64,000 nucleotides of DNA from assembly GCA_049194865.1 (NCBI GenBank), contig JBLZWL010000143.1, positions 19,555-83,554 on the forward strand, read 5' to 3'. The translations under genes and the position numbers were made by a program. The notes below the pieces were generated by a model, which made no database searches, was not told the origin of the DNA, and saw nothing but the letters and a program-made list of their open reading frames with translations. How positions within the stretch are numbered: position 1 is the first letter of the stretch; the number at the start of each line of letters is the position of its first letter. Below are positions 1-9,600 of the stretch, in pieces. Origin of the DNA: Myxococcus terminator_A (GTDB lineage Bacteria > Myxococcota > Myxococcia > Myxococcales > Myxococcaceae).

Positions 1-978
1 GCTGTCCGAGCCCAGGCTGATGCTCGCCCCCGCCTTCACCAGCGCGTCCGCGGGGACGATGCCGTCCCCCAGGTTGCGCTCCGTGGACGGACACGCGCAC
101 ACCGTCGCGTGGGCGGTGCCCAGCATGGCCACCTCCTCGTCCGTCAGGTGCACGCCATGCACGGCGGTGAAGCCCGGGTTCAACAGCCCCAGGTCCGACA
201 GCAGCTCCACCGGCCTGCGCCCATGCTCGGCGAGACACGCCTCGATTTCCTTCGGCTGCTCCGCCACGTGCATGTGCACGGGGAACCCTCGCACCTTCGC
301 GACGGCGGACAGCCAGTCCTTCGTCACCGCGCGCACGCTGTGCGGCGCCAGCCCCACGCTGACCGCCGCGTCGTCACGAGCCTCGCGGGCCAGCGACTCC
401 GCCGACGCGAGGAAGGTGTCCACGTCCGGGTCGATGAAGCGACGCTGGCGGGGATTCGCCGCCACCTGGAAGCCCGCGCGCGCATAACCCACGCGCAACA
501 GGCAGATGCGCAACCCCGCGTCCCGCGCGGCCCGGATGACGGAGTGGGCCAGCACGTTCCGGTCCGCGTACGGCGTGCCGTCATGTTGATGATGGATGTA
601 GTGGAACTCGCCCACCGTGGTGATGCCCGCCAGCGCCATCTCCACGAAGACCTGGCGCGAGGCCACGTACACGTCCTCGGGTCCCAGGGCCTCGGCGGCG
701 CGGTACATGGCCTCGCGCCAGCTCCAGAAGTCATCCGCCTCGCGACCCGAGACGACGTACTCGGTGCGTCCGCGAATCAGGCGCTGGAAGGCATGGGAGT
801 GGCCGTTGACCAGCCCCGGCAACAGCGCGCGGCCCGGAAGCCGGACGACGCTCGCCTCGGCGGGCACGGACGACGCGTCGACGACGCGGCCCTCGGCACC
901 CACGGCCAGGGCGCGCCCCTCGATGAGCTGGCCTCCCACGTACAGGAAGTCCGGCTGGTAGACAGTGATGTCGCTCAC
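1..978 (-). CDS. hutF: Formimidoylglutamate deiminase, partial (3' end missing)
   Basis: First 326 codons of an amidohydrolase that best fits HutF, which converts N-formimidoyl-L-glutamate to N-formylglutamate plus ammonia in histidine degradation. The frame enters at GTG 978 and leaves the left edge without a stop, so about a quarter of the usual ~450 residues is missing. Visible landmarks are LLPGLVNGHSHAFQR (metal-binding His-x-His), WSWREAMYR, GEFHYIHH, GLAPHSVRAV, HMHVAEQ and CPSTERNLGDGI, in HutF order. No ATG lies in frame just upstream, so GTG is the best start although its ribosome site is weak. Guanine deaminase is the main alternative; the WSWRE and CPSTERNLGDG stretches favour HutF. 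Other hut genes are not in the window. Confidence 0.82.
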   Translation of the reverse strand, partial: MSDITVYQPDFLYVGGQLIEGRALAVGAEGRVVDASSVPAEASVVRLPGRALLPGLVNGHSHAFQRLIRGRTEYVVSGREADDFWSWREAMYRAAEALGPEDVYVASRQVFVEMALAGITTVGEFHYIHHQHDGTPYADRNVLAHSVIRAARDAGLRICLLRVGYARAGFQVAANPRQRRFIDPDVDTFLASAESLAREARDDAAVSVGLAPHSVRAVTKDWLSAVAKVRGFPVHMHVAEQPKEIEACLAEHGRRPVELLSDLGLLNPGFTAVHGVHLTDEEVAMLGTAHATVCACPSTERNLGDGIVPADALVKAGASISLGSDS

Positions 979-1043
979 CCCAACAGCGTATGCCAGCGGA
1001 CCGCGCCCCGCAGCAGCCACGACACGGTCCGCCAGCGATGCTG

Positions 1044-2561
1044 TCAGCGCGCGAACGCCCTTGTCGAACTCTGCGTCGACGCGAGGGTCTCCGCCTCCGG
1101 CGTGAAGGGCTTCTTGCTGCCCTCCTTGCCCGGGCCCCGCTCACCCACGCGGATGGCCGGCGCGGACGCGTTCACCGTGCCCACGTAGAACACGCCGTGG
1201 TAGCCCTCCGAGTTCACCGAGTCCCACGTGTGCACGAAGTAGCGCTCGCCGTTGTTCTTGCCCTTCGCCTCGCGCACACCGCAGTCCAGCCTGTCCCGCA
1301 CGCCCTTCGAATCCACCGAGCAGATCCACGCGGTGCCCGTGTCGTAGGCCATGTCGAGCGCCACCACGTTGTCCAGCTTCTCCTTCAGCAGCAGGCCCAT
1401 GGGCCGGTGCTGCTGGTTCCACGGAAGGCCCTTCTTCGTGCGCGAGTGGATGTTGCCCGACAACACCACGTAGAAGCGCTGGGGCGCGGACTCCACCTGG
1501 TGGATGAGCGTGGCCGCCATCGCGTCCTCGCGCTGCTGCCCGTTCGCCTTCGGGTGGTCGAACACGACGACCTCCACGTCCAGGCCCCGCGAGCGCAACT
1601 GGCGCAGCTGCTCCAGCATGTTCGCCATCGCCTCGCTGCCACGGCCGTCCGGGTACGGGCTGCGCCAGAAGGGCGACTCCATCAGCTTCTGCCAGTCCTC
1701 TTCCCCACCCTGGCTCTCCAGGAACGCGTCCACGCGGCCCTGGTTCTCCAGCGGCAGCTCCAGGCCCACCGTCACCGGGATGCCCGCCACCGTCGCCTGA
1801 CAGGAGGTCTGCGCCACGAAGCGCGGCACCTCCCGCGTGCCGTGCAGCTCACCCAACATCAGCACCGCGCCCGGCTTCGCCTGCTTGCCCAGGCCGATGA
1901 TGGGCAGCCCGCACTCCATGGAGAGCTGCGACGGCGCCTCCTTCGCGTTCGGCGCCTTGGCCACCTGCACCGGCTTGGGCGCGTTCTCCTCCTTCGCCAG
2001 GAGCGGCGCTATTTCACGAAACACCCGCCACTCCATCAACAGGTCTCGCTGGGACTGAGCCGACTCGATGAAGAGGTTCTCTCCACGAGGCGCATCGATG
2101 ACTTCCTCCCAGTCCTCGGCGCTGGTGAGGGGCTCGCTTCCTCCCGATGTCGGCTCGGGGGTGTTTCCTTCATTTCGCAAGATGTTCCGGCTGACACCCC
2201 AGTCCAGCTCCCTGCCGGCGGGGGACAGCGTCTTGTTGGAGCTCTTGGTGATGCGGAAGATCTGCAACTTGCTCGACGTGGGCGTCTCGCGCCGGCCCAC
2301 CACCATGTACCGGTGGAAGAAGCCCGAAATCTTCGACCCGCCGAACTCCTGCCGCCACTCCGTCTGGAGCACCATGCTGCCCTTGTCCTCACGGAAGGGC
2401 AGGCCGTTGCGCGCGAAGTACCCCTGAACCTCCGGCCACATCTCCGCGAGCGGCCGGTCGTAGATGGCCTCCCGGTCTGGAATCTCCAAGTCACTCCGGT
2501 GGGCCGCACAGCCCACCAGACCCCAGGCCAACACCACCACCGCACACAGTACCGAGCGCAT
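1044..2561 (-). CDS. Lipoprotein with ChaN/TraB-like domain, copy 1
   Basis: A 505-residue predicted lipoprotein starting MRSVLCAVVV with lipobox LVGC near residue 17. The first ~190 residues (DRPLAEMWPEVQ, GSMVLQTEWRQEFGG) recall the BamC/NlpB-like fold, with a short hydrophilic helix followed by strands; this is inference. The second half (LMLGELHGTREVPRFVAQ, VTVGLELPLENQ, VVVFDHP, LSGNIHSR) resembles the ChaN/EreA/TraB superfamily, whose GxxH and Glu/His residues bind haem or metal. The longer open frame up to 2702 was rejected because it overlaps the upstream paralogue and lacks a signal peptide. The next gene upstream is a tandem copy 64 nt away. Function unknown; substrate cannot be inferred. 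Confidence 0.72.
   Translation of the reverse strand: MRSVLCAVVVLAWGLVGCAAHRSDLEIPDREAIYDRPLAEMWPEVQGYFARNGLPFREDKGSMVLQTEWRQEFGGSKISGFFHRYMVVGRRETPTSSKLQIFRITKSSNKTLSPAGRELDWGVSRNILRNEGNTPEPTSGGSEPLTSAEDWEEVIDAPRGENLFIESAQSQRDLLMEWRVFREIAPLLAKEENAPKPVQVAKAPNAKEAPSQLSMECGLPIIGLGKQAKPGAVLMLGELHGTREVPRFVAQTSCQATVAGIPVTVGLELPLENQGRVDAFLESQGGEEDWQKLMESPFWRSPYPDGRGSEAMANMLEQLRQLRSRGLDVEVVVFDHPKANGQQREDAMAATLIHQVESAPQRFYVVLSGNIHSRTKKGLPWNQQHRPMGLLLKEKLDNVVALDMAYDTGTAWICSVDSKGVRDRLDCGVREAKGKNNGERYFVHTWDSVNSEGYHGVFYVGTVNASAPAIRVGERGPGKEGSKKPFTPEAETLASTQSSTRAFAR
1111..1462. repeat. Near-identical block shared by the tandem lipoprotein genes (copy A)
   Basis: This ~350-bp segment encoding the C-terminal part of the first lipoprotein matches 2669-3020 at a constant offset of 1558 bp with only about ten mismatches by eye. 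Sequence similarity falls away upstream of this block, especially in the middle of the genes. Confidence 0.8.
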
Positions 2562-2625
2562 CCACCCTCCAGGTCTCACGTTCCCGAAATGGAACGCGAC
2601 CTGGAGGGCGGCATATCGCTCCGGC

Positions 2626-4092
2626 TCAGTGCGACGACGCGAGCTTCCCCGCGTCTTGCGAGAACGGGCTCTTGCTGCCCTCCTTGCCCGGGCCCCGCTC
2701 ACCCACGCGGATGGCCGGCGCGGACGCGTTCACCGCGCCCACGTAGAACACGCCGTGGTAGCCCTCCGAGTTCACCGAGTCCCACGTGTGCACGAAGTAG
2801 CGCTCGCCGTTGTTCTTGCCCTTCGCCTCGCGCACGCCGCAGTCCAGCCTGTCTCGCACGCCCTTCGAGTCCACCGAGCAGATCCACGTGGTGCCCGTGT
2901 CGTAGGCCATGTCGAGCGCCACCACGTTGTCCAGCTTCTCCTTCAGCAGCAGGCCCATGGGACGGTGCTGCTTGTTCCACGGCAAGCCCTTCTTCGTGCG
3001 CGAGTGGATGTTGCCCGACAGCACCACATGGAAGCGCTGGGGACTCGACTCCACCTGGAACGCCACCGTCGCCGCCATTGCGTCCTCACGCTGCTGCCCG
3101 TTCGCCTTCGGGTGGTCGAACACGAAGACGTCCACATCCAGGCCCTGGGCGCGCAGCTGGCGCAGGTGCTCCAGCATGTTCGCCATCGCCGCGCTGCCAC
3201 GACCATCCGGATACGGGCTGCGCCAGAAGGGCGCCTCCATCAGCTTGAGCCAGTCTTCTTCCCAGCCCTGACTGTCCAGGAACGCGTCCACGCGGCCCTG
3301 GTTCTCCAGCGGCAGCTCCAGGCCCACCGTCACCGGCATGCCCGCCACCGTCGCCTGACAGGCGGCCTGCGCCACGAAGCGCGGCACCTCCTGCGTGCCG
3401 TGCATCTCGCCCAGCAGCAGCACCGCGCCCGGCTTCGCCTGCTTGCCCAGGCCGATGATGGGCAGCCCGCACTCCACCGCGAACTGCGACGGCGCCTCCT
3501 TCGCGTTCGGCGCCTTGGCCACCTGCACGGGCTTGGGCGCGTTCTCCGCCTTGGCCAGCACGGGCGACACCTCGCGGAACACCCGCCACTCCATCAGCAT
3601 GTCGCGCTGGCCCTGGCCCGACTCCGCGAAGAACCCGTTCTCGCCCCGAGGGAAGGCCAGCCGGTCCTCGGCGTCCTCGACGCTCAGCCCAGGAAGCTCC
3701 GCATCGGGCCCCGCCAGACTGCGGCTCACCCCCCAGTCAATCTGGTTGCCCGGGGGCGCCAGCGTCTTGTTCAGGCTCTTGGTGATGCGGAAGATCTGGA
3801 GCTTGCTCGACGTGGGTGTCTCGCGCCGCCCCACCACCATGTACCGGTGGAAGAAGCCTGAAATCTTCGACCCGCCGAACTCCTGCCTCCACTCCGTCTC
3901 CAACACCATGCTGCCCTTGTCCTCGCGGAAGGGCAGCTCGTTGCGAGTGAAGAACCCGCGCACCTCCGGCCACATCTCCGTGAGCGGCCGGTCATAGATG
4001 GCTTCCCGGTCCGGATAATCCAGCTCACCGCGATGGGCCGCGCAGCCCGTCACCATGACCCCACAAGCCAAGACCATGACCCAGCGCACCAT
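2626..4092 (-). CDS. Lipoprotein with ChaN/TraB-like domain, copy 2
   Basis: A 488-residue paralogue of the downstream gene with the same two-part layout: lipoprotein signal MVRWVMVLACGVMVTGC, N-terminal DRPLTEMWPEVRGFF domain, and C-terminal LLLGEMHGTQEVPRFVAQ, VGLELPLENQ, FVFDHPKANG and LSGNIHSR motifs. ATG 4092 is chosen over 4107 because an AGGAGG lies four bases upstream of 4092 and would be coding otherwise. The middle linker (around residues 150-190) differs strongly from copy 1, while the last third is almost identical in DNA, pointing to recent duplication or gene conversion. Both genes are probably co-transcribed, this one first. Substrate and partner are unknown. Confidence 0.72.
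   Translation of the reverse strand: MVRWVMVLACGVMVTGCAAHRGELDYPDREAIYDRPLTEMWPEVRGFFTRNELPFREDKGSMVLETEWRQEFGGSKISGFFHRYMVVGRRETPTSSKLQIFRITKSLNKTLAPPGNQIDWGVSRSLAGPDAELPGLSVEDAEDRLAFPRGENGFFAESGQGQRDMLMEWRVFREVSPVLAKAENAPKPVQVAKAPNAKEAPSQFAVECGLPIIGLGKQAKPGAVLLLGEMHGTQEVPRFVAQAACQATVAGMPVTVGLELPLENQGRVDAFLDSQGWEEDWLKLMEAPFWRSPYPDGRGSAAMANMLEHLRQLRAQGLDVDVFVFDHPKANGQQREDAMAATVAFQVESSPQRFHVVLSGNIHSRTKKGLPWNKQHRPMGLLLKEKLDNVVALDMAYDTGTTWICSVDSKGVRDRLDCGVREAKGKNNGERYFVHTWDSVNSEGYHGVFYVGAVNASAPAIRVGERGPGKEGSKSPFSQDAGKLASSH
2669..3020. repeat. Near-identical block shared by the tandem lipoprotein genes (copy B)
   Basis: Partner of 1111-1462. It encodes the last ~115 residues of the second lipoprotein. 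The direct orientation and tandem genes make unequal crossing-over between the two blocks possible. Confidence 0.8.
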
Positions 4093-4180
4093 GCCGCCTC
4101 CTGGCAATCCTTGTCCGGGAGCCTAGAACGGCGGCACATGTCTCGCATATCGGACGGGAGCCCCTCGCCCGCACCCGCGG

Positions 4181-4660
4181 TCAGGCCTGGACCTCGGAGC
4201 CCGCGTGGGCGGAGGCCCGCTCCCAGGGGCGGGTCCGGACGGCCTCGCGAATCCAGAGGATGTGGCGCCGCTCGTCCTCGCGGTGCCGCTCGATGAGCGG
4301 GCGCACGTCGGGGCTCCAGTCGAAGCGCAGGGCCAGGTCATACGCCCGGTTGGAGAACTCCTCGTTGCCGAGCATGGCCACCAGCGCGGCCTCGGTGCCC
4401 ATCATGCTGGACATCGCGGTCAGCCCCTTCATCGCCGCGCCCTTCAGGTCCGGGCGCAGGTCCACCGGGGCGCCGCCGAAGTGGTGGATGAAGCCATTGA
4501 GCTCCCGCACATGGCGCAGGTGGTCGGCGCGGAACTCACCGAGCCGCTCGCGGACCAGCGGCTCAGGGATGCGAGCCAGTGCCGCGTCGTACGCGCCCAC
4601 CGCATCCGCGTCGAGCTGGGCCAAGCTCCGCAGCCGTGCCACCTCGGACTTCTCGGCCAT
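4181..4660 (-). CDS. Ferritin-like (DUF2383-type) protein
   Basis: A 159-residue all-helical protein. Acid/His pairs spaced along four helices (LDADAVGAYDAAL, EFRADHLRHVRELN, GTEAALVAMLGNEE, RHREDERRHILWI) look like the ExxH metal sites of ferritin-like proteins of the DUF2383/PA2169 type. Such proteins are usually small stress-linked cytosolic proteins; the role here is not known. ATG 4660 is preceded by GGAGGAAG at good spacing, so the 54 extra residues of the longer frame are excluded. A SemiSWEET gene lies 115 nt upstream on the same strand. Confidence 0.65.
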   Translation of the reverse strand: MAEKSEVARLRSLAQLDADAVGAYDAALARIPEPLVRERLGEFRADHLRHVRELNGFIHHFGGAPVDLRPDLKGAAMKGLTAMSSMMGTEAALVAMLGNEEFSNRAYDLALRFDWSPDVRPLIERHREDERRHILWIREAVRTRPWERASAHAGSEVQA

Positions 4661-4775
4661 GTCGACTTCCTCCGCGCCAGGGTCGCGTGCAATGTGAGAA
4701 GCCTCTTCCCGAAGGCCAACCCGTCCCGGAAGTCCCGGGTCCGTTTGCCCTGATGCCGGGCGAGCGGGCAGCGGC

Positions 4776-5084
4776 TCAAGGACGAGGATGGGCCGGGTGC
4801 AAGGCGGCGGGCACGTCAGCACGGCGCCCCTTGCGGCGGTGCATGAGGACGATGAGCTCCCCGAGCACGGCGCTCACCAGCAGCAGGGCGTTCGTCACCA
4901 CGAAGACCCAGTTGCGCACCAGCACGCTGTAGACGGTGAAGCCCAGGGACGCCGCCATCTGGCCCAGGAAGAGCCACTGGGACACATCCTGGCTGGAGCC
5001 TGACTTCCACTGTTTGTGGATCTGCGTTCCCAGGGTCATCAACAGAACGAAGGAACTGAACCAGCCCACGGCCTCGGTGCCCAT
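4776..5084 (-). CDS. SemiSWEET (MtN3/PQ-loop) membrane protein
   Basis: A 102-residue protein with three hydrophobic segments (about residues 6-22, 37-55, 60-82), the single triple-helix bundle of bacterial SemiSWEETs, which dimerise to carry small sugars. The family pattern is seen in GTQIHKQWKSGSSQDVS after helix 1 and LGFTVYSVLVRNW in helix 2. AGGAGG sits four bases before ATG 5084. The hydrophilic Arg/Pro tail is unremarkable. Substrate unknown. Confidence 0.75.
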   Translation of the reverse strand: MGTEAVGWFSSFVLLMTLGTQIHKQWKSGSSQDVSQWLFLGQMAASLGFTVYSVLVRNWVFVVTNALLLVSAVLGELIVLMHRRKGRRADVPAALHPAHPRP

Positions 5085-5254
5085 GCATCCTCCTGGATAC
5101 AGATGCGCACGCGCTCGCTCGCCGTCAGCCCGCGCGGACCCTGTATTCGCGTGAAGGCGTCCGTGACGAAGCGGCCCAGGTGGGGCCTGGTTGGTCGGCG
5201 GCTCTCAAGCGCCACGGTGCATGTGCCTGGGGCGGATGCTATGGCGACGCCACC

Positions 5255-6202
5255 ATGGACTCCGCCACCGCATCCACCACCGTGAAGCCGGCGGGCCCGC
5301 TGAAGGTCGCCCTCGCCTACTGCACGTGCTTCGTGCTGTGGGGCTCCACCTGGTCCGTGGTGAAGGTGGGCCTGGAAGACCTGCCGCCGCTGCGCTTCCT
5401 CGGCACCCGCATGCTGGTGGCGGGCCTCTTCCTGCTGCCGTTCGCGCGTGCGCGTGGACGGGTGGACACACGCACCGGAGGGCGCATCGCCGCGCTGGGC
5501 CTGCTCCAGCTCGCCGTGCCCTTCGGCCTGCTCTTCTTCGCGCAGCAGTGGATTCCCTCGAGCTGGGCCGCGCTGCTGTTCTCCACCTTCCCCCTGTGGC
5601 TGCTGCTCGTCGGCCGTGTGCTGATGCCGGACCAGCCCCTGACGCCGGGCAAGGTGCTCGCGGCGAGCCTGGGCGCGATGGGCGTGGTGGTGCTCCACTC
5701 CTCGGGCGTCGAGGGACTGGAGCTGTCCGGCAAGGTGCTGCTCGGCGTGGTGATGACGCTGGTGGCCGTGGCGGTCATCGCCGTGGCCAACGTGCTGGCC
5801 AGGCGCCACATGTCACACGTCCCCGCGCAGGTGCTCGTCTTCGGCCAGACGCTCAGCAGCGCGGTGCCCCTGCTCGCGCTCTCCTTCCTGCTGGAGTCGG
5901 ACTCGCCCGGCAACTGGACGCCGCGCGCGCTGGGCGCCGTCTTCTACCTGGCGGTGTTCGGCACGGCCTTCACGTACCTGTGCCTCTACTGGCTCTTGCC
6001 GCGCATCTCCCTCACGGCGCTCGGCGCCATGGCCCTGCTCGACACGCTGGTGGCGGTGGTGCTGGGCGTCGCCTTCCTCGGCGAGCCCTTCACCCTGTCG
6101 CTCGTCGTGGGCGGCGCCCTCATCCTCGGGGGCGCCGCGTGGGCCAACGCGCTGCCGCAAGAAGCAGCGCCACGTCCCGCCGACGACAACACCGCGCGCT
6201 GA
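5255..6202 (+). CDS. EamA/DMT-family transporter
   Basis: A 315-residue inner-membrane protein with about ten hydrophobic helices in two EamA repeats, the usual drug/metabolite transporter size. Helix 1 carries VLWGSTWSVVKVGL, the typical WGs-F/W pattern, and the second repeat ends LGEPFTLSLVVGGALILGG, the hallmark end of EamA domains. ATG 5255 gives a conventional short cytoplasmic N-terminus; the longer frame from 5180 adds residues without family resemblance. It diverges from the SemiSWEET gene. Members export amino acids, nucleosides or drugs; the substrate cannot be read from sequence. Confidence 0.85.
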   Translation: MDSATASTTVKPAGPLKVALAYCTCFVLWGSTWSVVKVGLEDLPPLRFLGTRMLVAGLFLLPFARARGRVDTRTGGRIAALGLLQLAVPFGLLFFAQQWIPSSWAALLFSTFPLWLLLVGRVLMPDQPLTPGKVLAASLGAMGVVVLHSSGVEGLELSGKVLLGVVMTLVAVAVIAVANVLARRHMSHVPAQVLVFGQTLSSAVPLLALSFLLESDSPGNWTPRALGAVFYLAVFGTAFTYLCLYWLLPRISLTALGAMALLDTLVAVVLGVAFLGEPFTLSLVVGGALILGGAAWANALPQEAAPRPADDNTAR

Positions 6203-6212
6203 AGCGCGGGCG

Positions 6213-6626
6213 TCAGCGCGAGGTGTTCAGCGCGCGGTGCTCCTGAATCCACGCGCGGGCCTCATCGAGCGTGTCCACGTAGCGCACGTCGAGCGGGCGC
6301 CCACCGCTGAGCATGGAGCCCACCATCAGGCTCTTGGTGGTGGCCTTCTGCTCCAGCGCCGCGCCGATGTAGACGATGCCCAGGAACCAGTCCGCCTTCG
6401 CGTGGTCCACCAGGTAGCGGCGCGACTCCGGACTGAGCTGCGAGTCGGTGATGTCCGCCGCCAGGTAGTAGCGCCCGTCGACCGACAGCGTCTTGTAGAG
6501 GCCGCAGGACCAACGCGACGTGTCCTCGGTGATGGCCCCTCGGAAGCGCGCCCAGAGGATGTCCGGCGCTTCCAGCCACGCGCGCTGCTCGCCGTGGCTC
6601 CACTCCTGCTCCCAATCCCTTGCCAT
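6213..6626 (-). CDS. STAS/SpoIIAA-like domain protein
   Basis: A 137-residue cytosolic protein (ILWARFRGAITEDTSRW, YLAADITDSQLSPESRRYL, YIGAALEQKATTKSL) with alternating strand/helix pattern resembling SpoIIAA-like/STAS small domains common as many paralogues in myxobacteria. These are often partners in regulatory switching, but no phosphorylatable Ser position is obvious. ATG 6626 follows GGGAG; the longer frame to 6923 runs over the end of the upstream FG-GAP gene and is discarded. It converges with the EamA gene 10 nt away. Confidence 0.5.
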   Translation of the reverse strand: MARDWEQEWSHGEQRAWLEAPDILWARFRGAITEDTSRWSCGLYKTLSVDGRYYLAADITDSQLSPESRRYLVDHAKADWFLGIVYIGAALEQKATTKSLMVGSMLSGGRPLDVRYVDTLDEARAWIQEHRALNTSR

Positions 6627-6693
6627 GAGACTCCCGCGATGATGCCGGGCCCAGGATAGGCCCGGCCGCCCGCGGTTCCCAATGGCCCCCGCG

Positions 6694-9600
6694 CTAGAAG
6701 CGCAGCGGTAGCGCGAACGCTGTCCCGTTCTGCGTTCCTGTCCGGAAGCTCCGGGGTGCACCGATAACCATCGTTGGCGGGGTTCCACCCGAGCCCGGCA
6801 CGAGCGCGAGGTCCTGTCCGAGCTGGGCTCGCTCGGCGCCGTCACCGGCGATGGTGAAGTACGGCGAGAGCGCGCCGCTGAGGTTGGGCGCACCCGCGTA
6901 GACGAACACGGCGCCGCCGCCATCCGAGGCCTCGGAGGCGCCCGGCGCGCTCACCACCAGGTCAGGGACGTTGTCGCCCGACAGGTCCACGTTGCCCGCC
7001 AGCGCCGTGCCGAAGCCCACCGCGCGCGACTTGTGCACCAGCACCACCGGCGTCAGTCCATCACCGAAGGCGCCCACCACGAGCGGGCTGCCAGCGGACT
7101 GCTTCTTCGCCATCTCCGTCGTGAGCTGCGCCTTGTCGAAGAGCAGGACGACGGGCTGGGTGACGCCGTTGAACGGCACCGCGGTGGCGCTGATGGCCAG
7201 GAAGTCCCGCTGGTCCCCCGTCGTGCCGCCCGCGTTGCTCATGACCTTGCCCGCGCGCGCGATGGCCAGGCCGAGGCCGAGATTGTTGAGCTGCACCTCG
7301 CTGTCGCCCGCGATGCGCCACACCGTCGGCGTGGTGCGACCACCGCAGCGCCCACCTGCCGCGTTGTAGCCGAAGAGGATGGCCACGCCGGAGCGAGCGC
7401 CCTCCGCGTAGCGCCACGCGAGGTCGTCGCAGCTGTCCCCGTTGATGTCGCCCAGCGACGTCGGCGCGCTCGTCTGGAGCGCCAGGGAGGGCCACGAGTA
7501 GACCGAGTCACAGGTCATCGTGAGCTTCGTCAGCGACGTATCGTCCGGGTCGCGTCCCAGGAACACCTCCATGCCCCTGTCGCGAAGCACGCCCACGTCC
7601 TGGTTCCCGTCTCCGTTGAAGTCGAAGCCGCCCACCAGCCCACGGCCCAGCGCCGAGCGCTTGCACTTCGCATCCGTCTCCGGCGTGCAGCCCGCTATCT
7701 GCAGCGGCGCCCACACGCGATAGGCGGGCTTGAAGGAGCCGTCCGCCTGCCCCAGCGACACCAGCAAGCCGCCCACGGACTGGTTGGCCGTGGTGAGGCA
7801 CTCGGGTCGCACCGTCTGGTAGGTCGTGGCCAGCTCCGCGTTGTTGCTGGCCGGCACGACGAAGCCCGTGGCGCCCACCACCAGGTCCGGGAGCTTGTCC
7901 CCGTCGAAGTCCGTGAAGGCCACGTCCGCGCCCACGGTGCGGCCCGCCTTGTGCGGGGAAGGCGCGCCCTCCTCGGCCACCACTGCCGGGGCGGCGCGAG
8001 CCACGCCGCGCACGTACGCCCGGCCAATGGACATGGCGTCACCGTCGCCGTTGGCGCCCGGACCCGACCAGCCCGGCGCGCCCAGCAGCGCCACCGCGCC
8101 CTTGGGCCCCACCGCCACCGCCACCTGCTCGCCCACGCGCTCCACGCTGGGCTTCGCCGGCACGTTGGCGCTGGTGCGCGCCCACTCCACCAGCGAGGCG
8201 CCTCCACGACGGAACAGCTCCACGCGGCCGGTGAAGGCCCCCTGCTCGGACGAAGCGCGGCCGGAGAAGGCCGCCAGCGAGTCACCCTCCGGCAGGCGCC
8301 ACACCGCCAGGCCCGAGCCCAGGGTGTCCGACTTCGCCGCGCCATTGAGCGCCGACAGTGACTTGTTGATGACGGCGCCCTTCGTGAGCGTCGACAGCGG
8401 ATACACCAGCACCTTGCCGCCAAAGCGCAGCGTGGTGCCGCCCGGCCCGGGCGGCGCGGCATACGGCGCGCCCAGCACCAGCTCCGGACCCGGCGTGCCG
8501 TCCACGTCGAGCACCGCGAAGCTGCGTCCCGCGACGACACCGGCCGTGTCTCCGTAGATGCGCGCGAAGGCCTCCTCGCGCTTCACCTGGGGCGGCGTGG
8601 TGGTCGGGTCACCGGTGGGCGCGTAGGCGCTCAGGTCGAACAGCAGCGCGCCACCCGAGTCCGGGCCGGAGCGCACACCACCGCTGGTGCTCAGGTCCGG
8701 CGAGTCCGCGCGGTCCGCCACCGCCATCAGCAGCGGAGGACGCGTGTCATTCGCGGGGATGGCGGCCAGTCGCCACGTGCCCTCATTGCCGTCCGCGAGG
8801 TTGGCGGGCAGCACATACACATCAGGGCTCGCCCGGAAGCGAATCCCCTCGGAGCGCGCGAAGAAGACGGAGATGGCCACCTGCGTGCCGGAGACGGCGC
8901 CTTCCGCGGTGTAGCGGGACACGCGGCTGAGCGCGGCGATGTCCAGCCGCCCATCCTTGTTGAAGTCCGCCGTCACCAGCGCGCGGCCCAAGTCGGAGCC
9001 GGTGCGCGCCATGGGCACGCCCTCGCGCGACAGGTCCGAGCCACCCAGGCGGATGGTGGGGAGGTCCGGCACCGGCGCGCTCGGCGTGGCCAGGTAGATG
9101 TCCACGGTGCCGCGCGCGCGGATGTTGTTGCTGGGCGCCAGGTCTCCCGCGGGCGAGCCCACCACCAGGTCCACCTTGCCATCACCATCCATGTCCGCCA
9201 CGGACAGACCCGCGCCGAACGCGGCATCCCTCAAGAGGCCGGCGAGCTGCAGGCGCAGCGGCGCGGGCGCCCCACCCTTGAAGGTGTAGAGGTACACCGC
9301 GCCCGCGTTGCTCGTCGCCACGTCGGCGCCCGGCGAGGACACCACCAGCTCCGCGCGTCCATCACCGTCCAGGTCACCCGCGGCCAGCGCGTCACCGAAC
9401 TGCGCGGTGTCCGTGTCGCCCGTGAGCACCCACAGCGGCTGGGCCTCCAGGCCTCCACTGCCGCCCTTGTAGATGAACACCGCGCCGCCCGTGGGACGGC
9501 CCATGTCGCTCTCGCGCTGACCCACCGCGAGGTCCAGCGTGCCGTCACCATCGAAGTCCGCCGTCACCAGGGTGGCGGCATCCGTGAGCCGGCCGTGCGC

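Noticed and set aside
1..978. Guanine deaminase as identity of the first gene
   Set aside because: The WSWREAMY and CPSTERNLGDG stretches fit HutF better; loss of the C-terminus leaves some doubt.
990..3248. Long plus-strand open frame (752 codons) opposite the two lipoprotein genes
   Set aside because: It is Arg/His/Leu-rich, has no domain and lies antisense to two clear paralogous genes; typical shadow of high-GC codon use.
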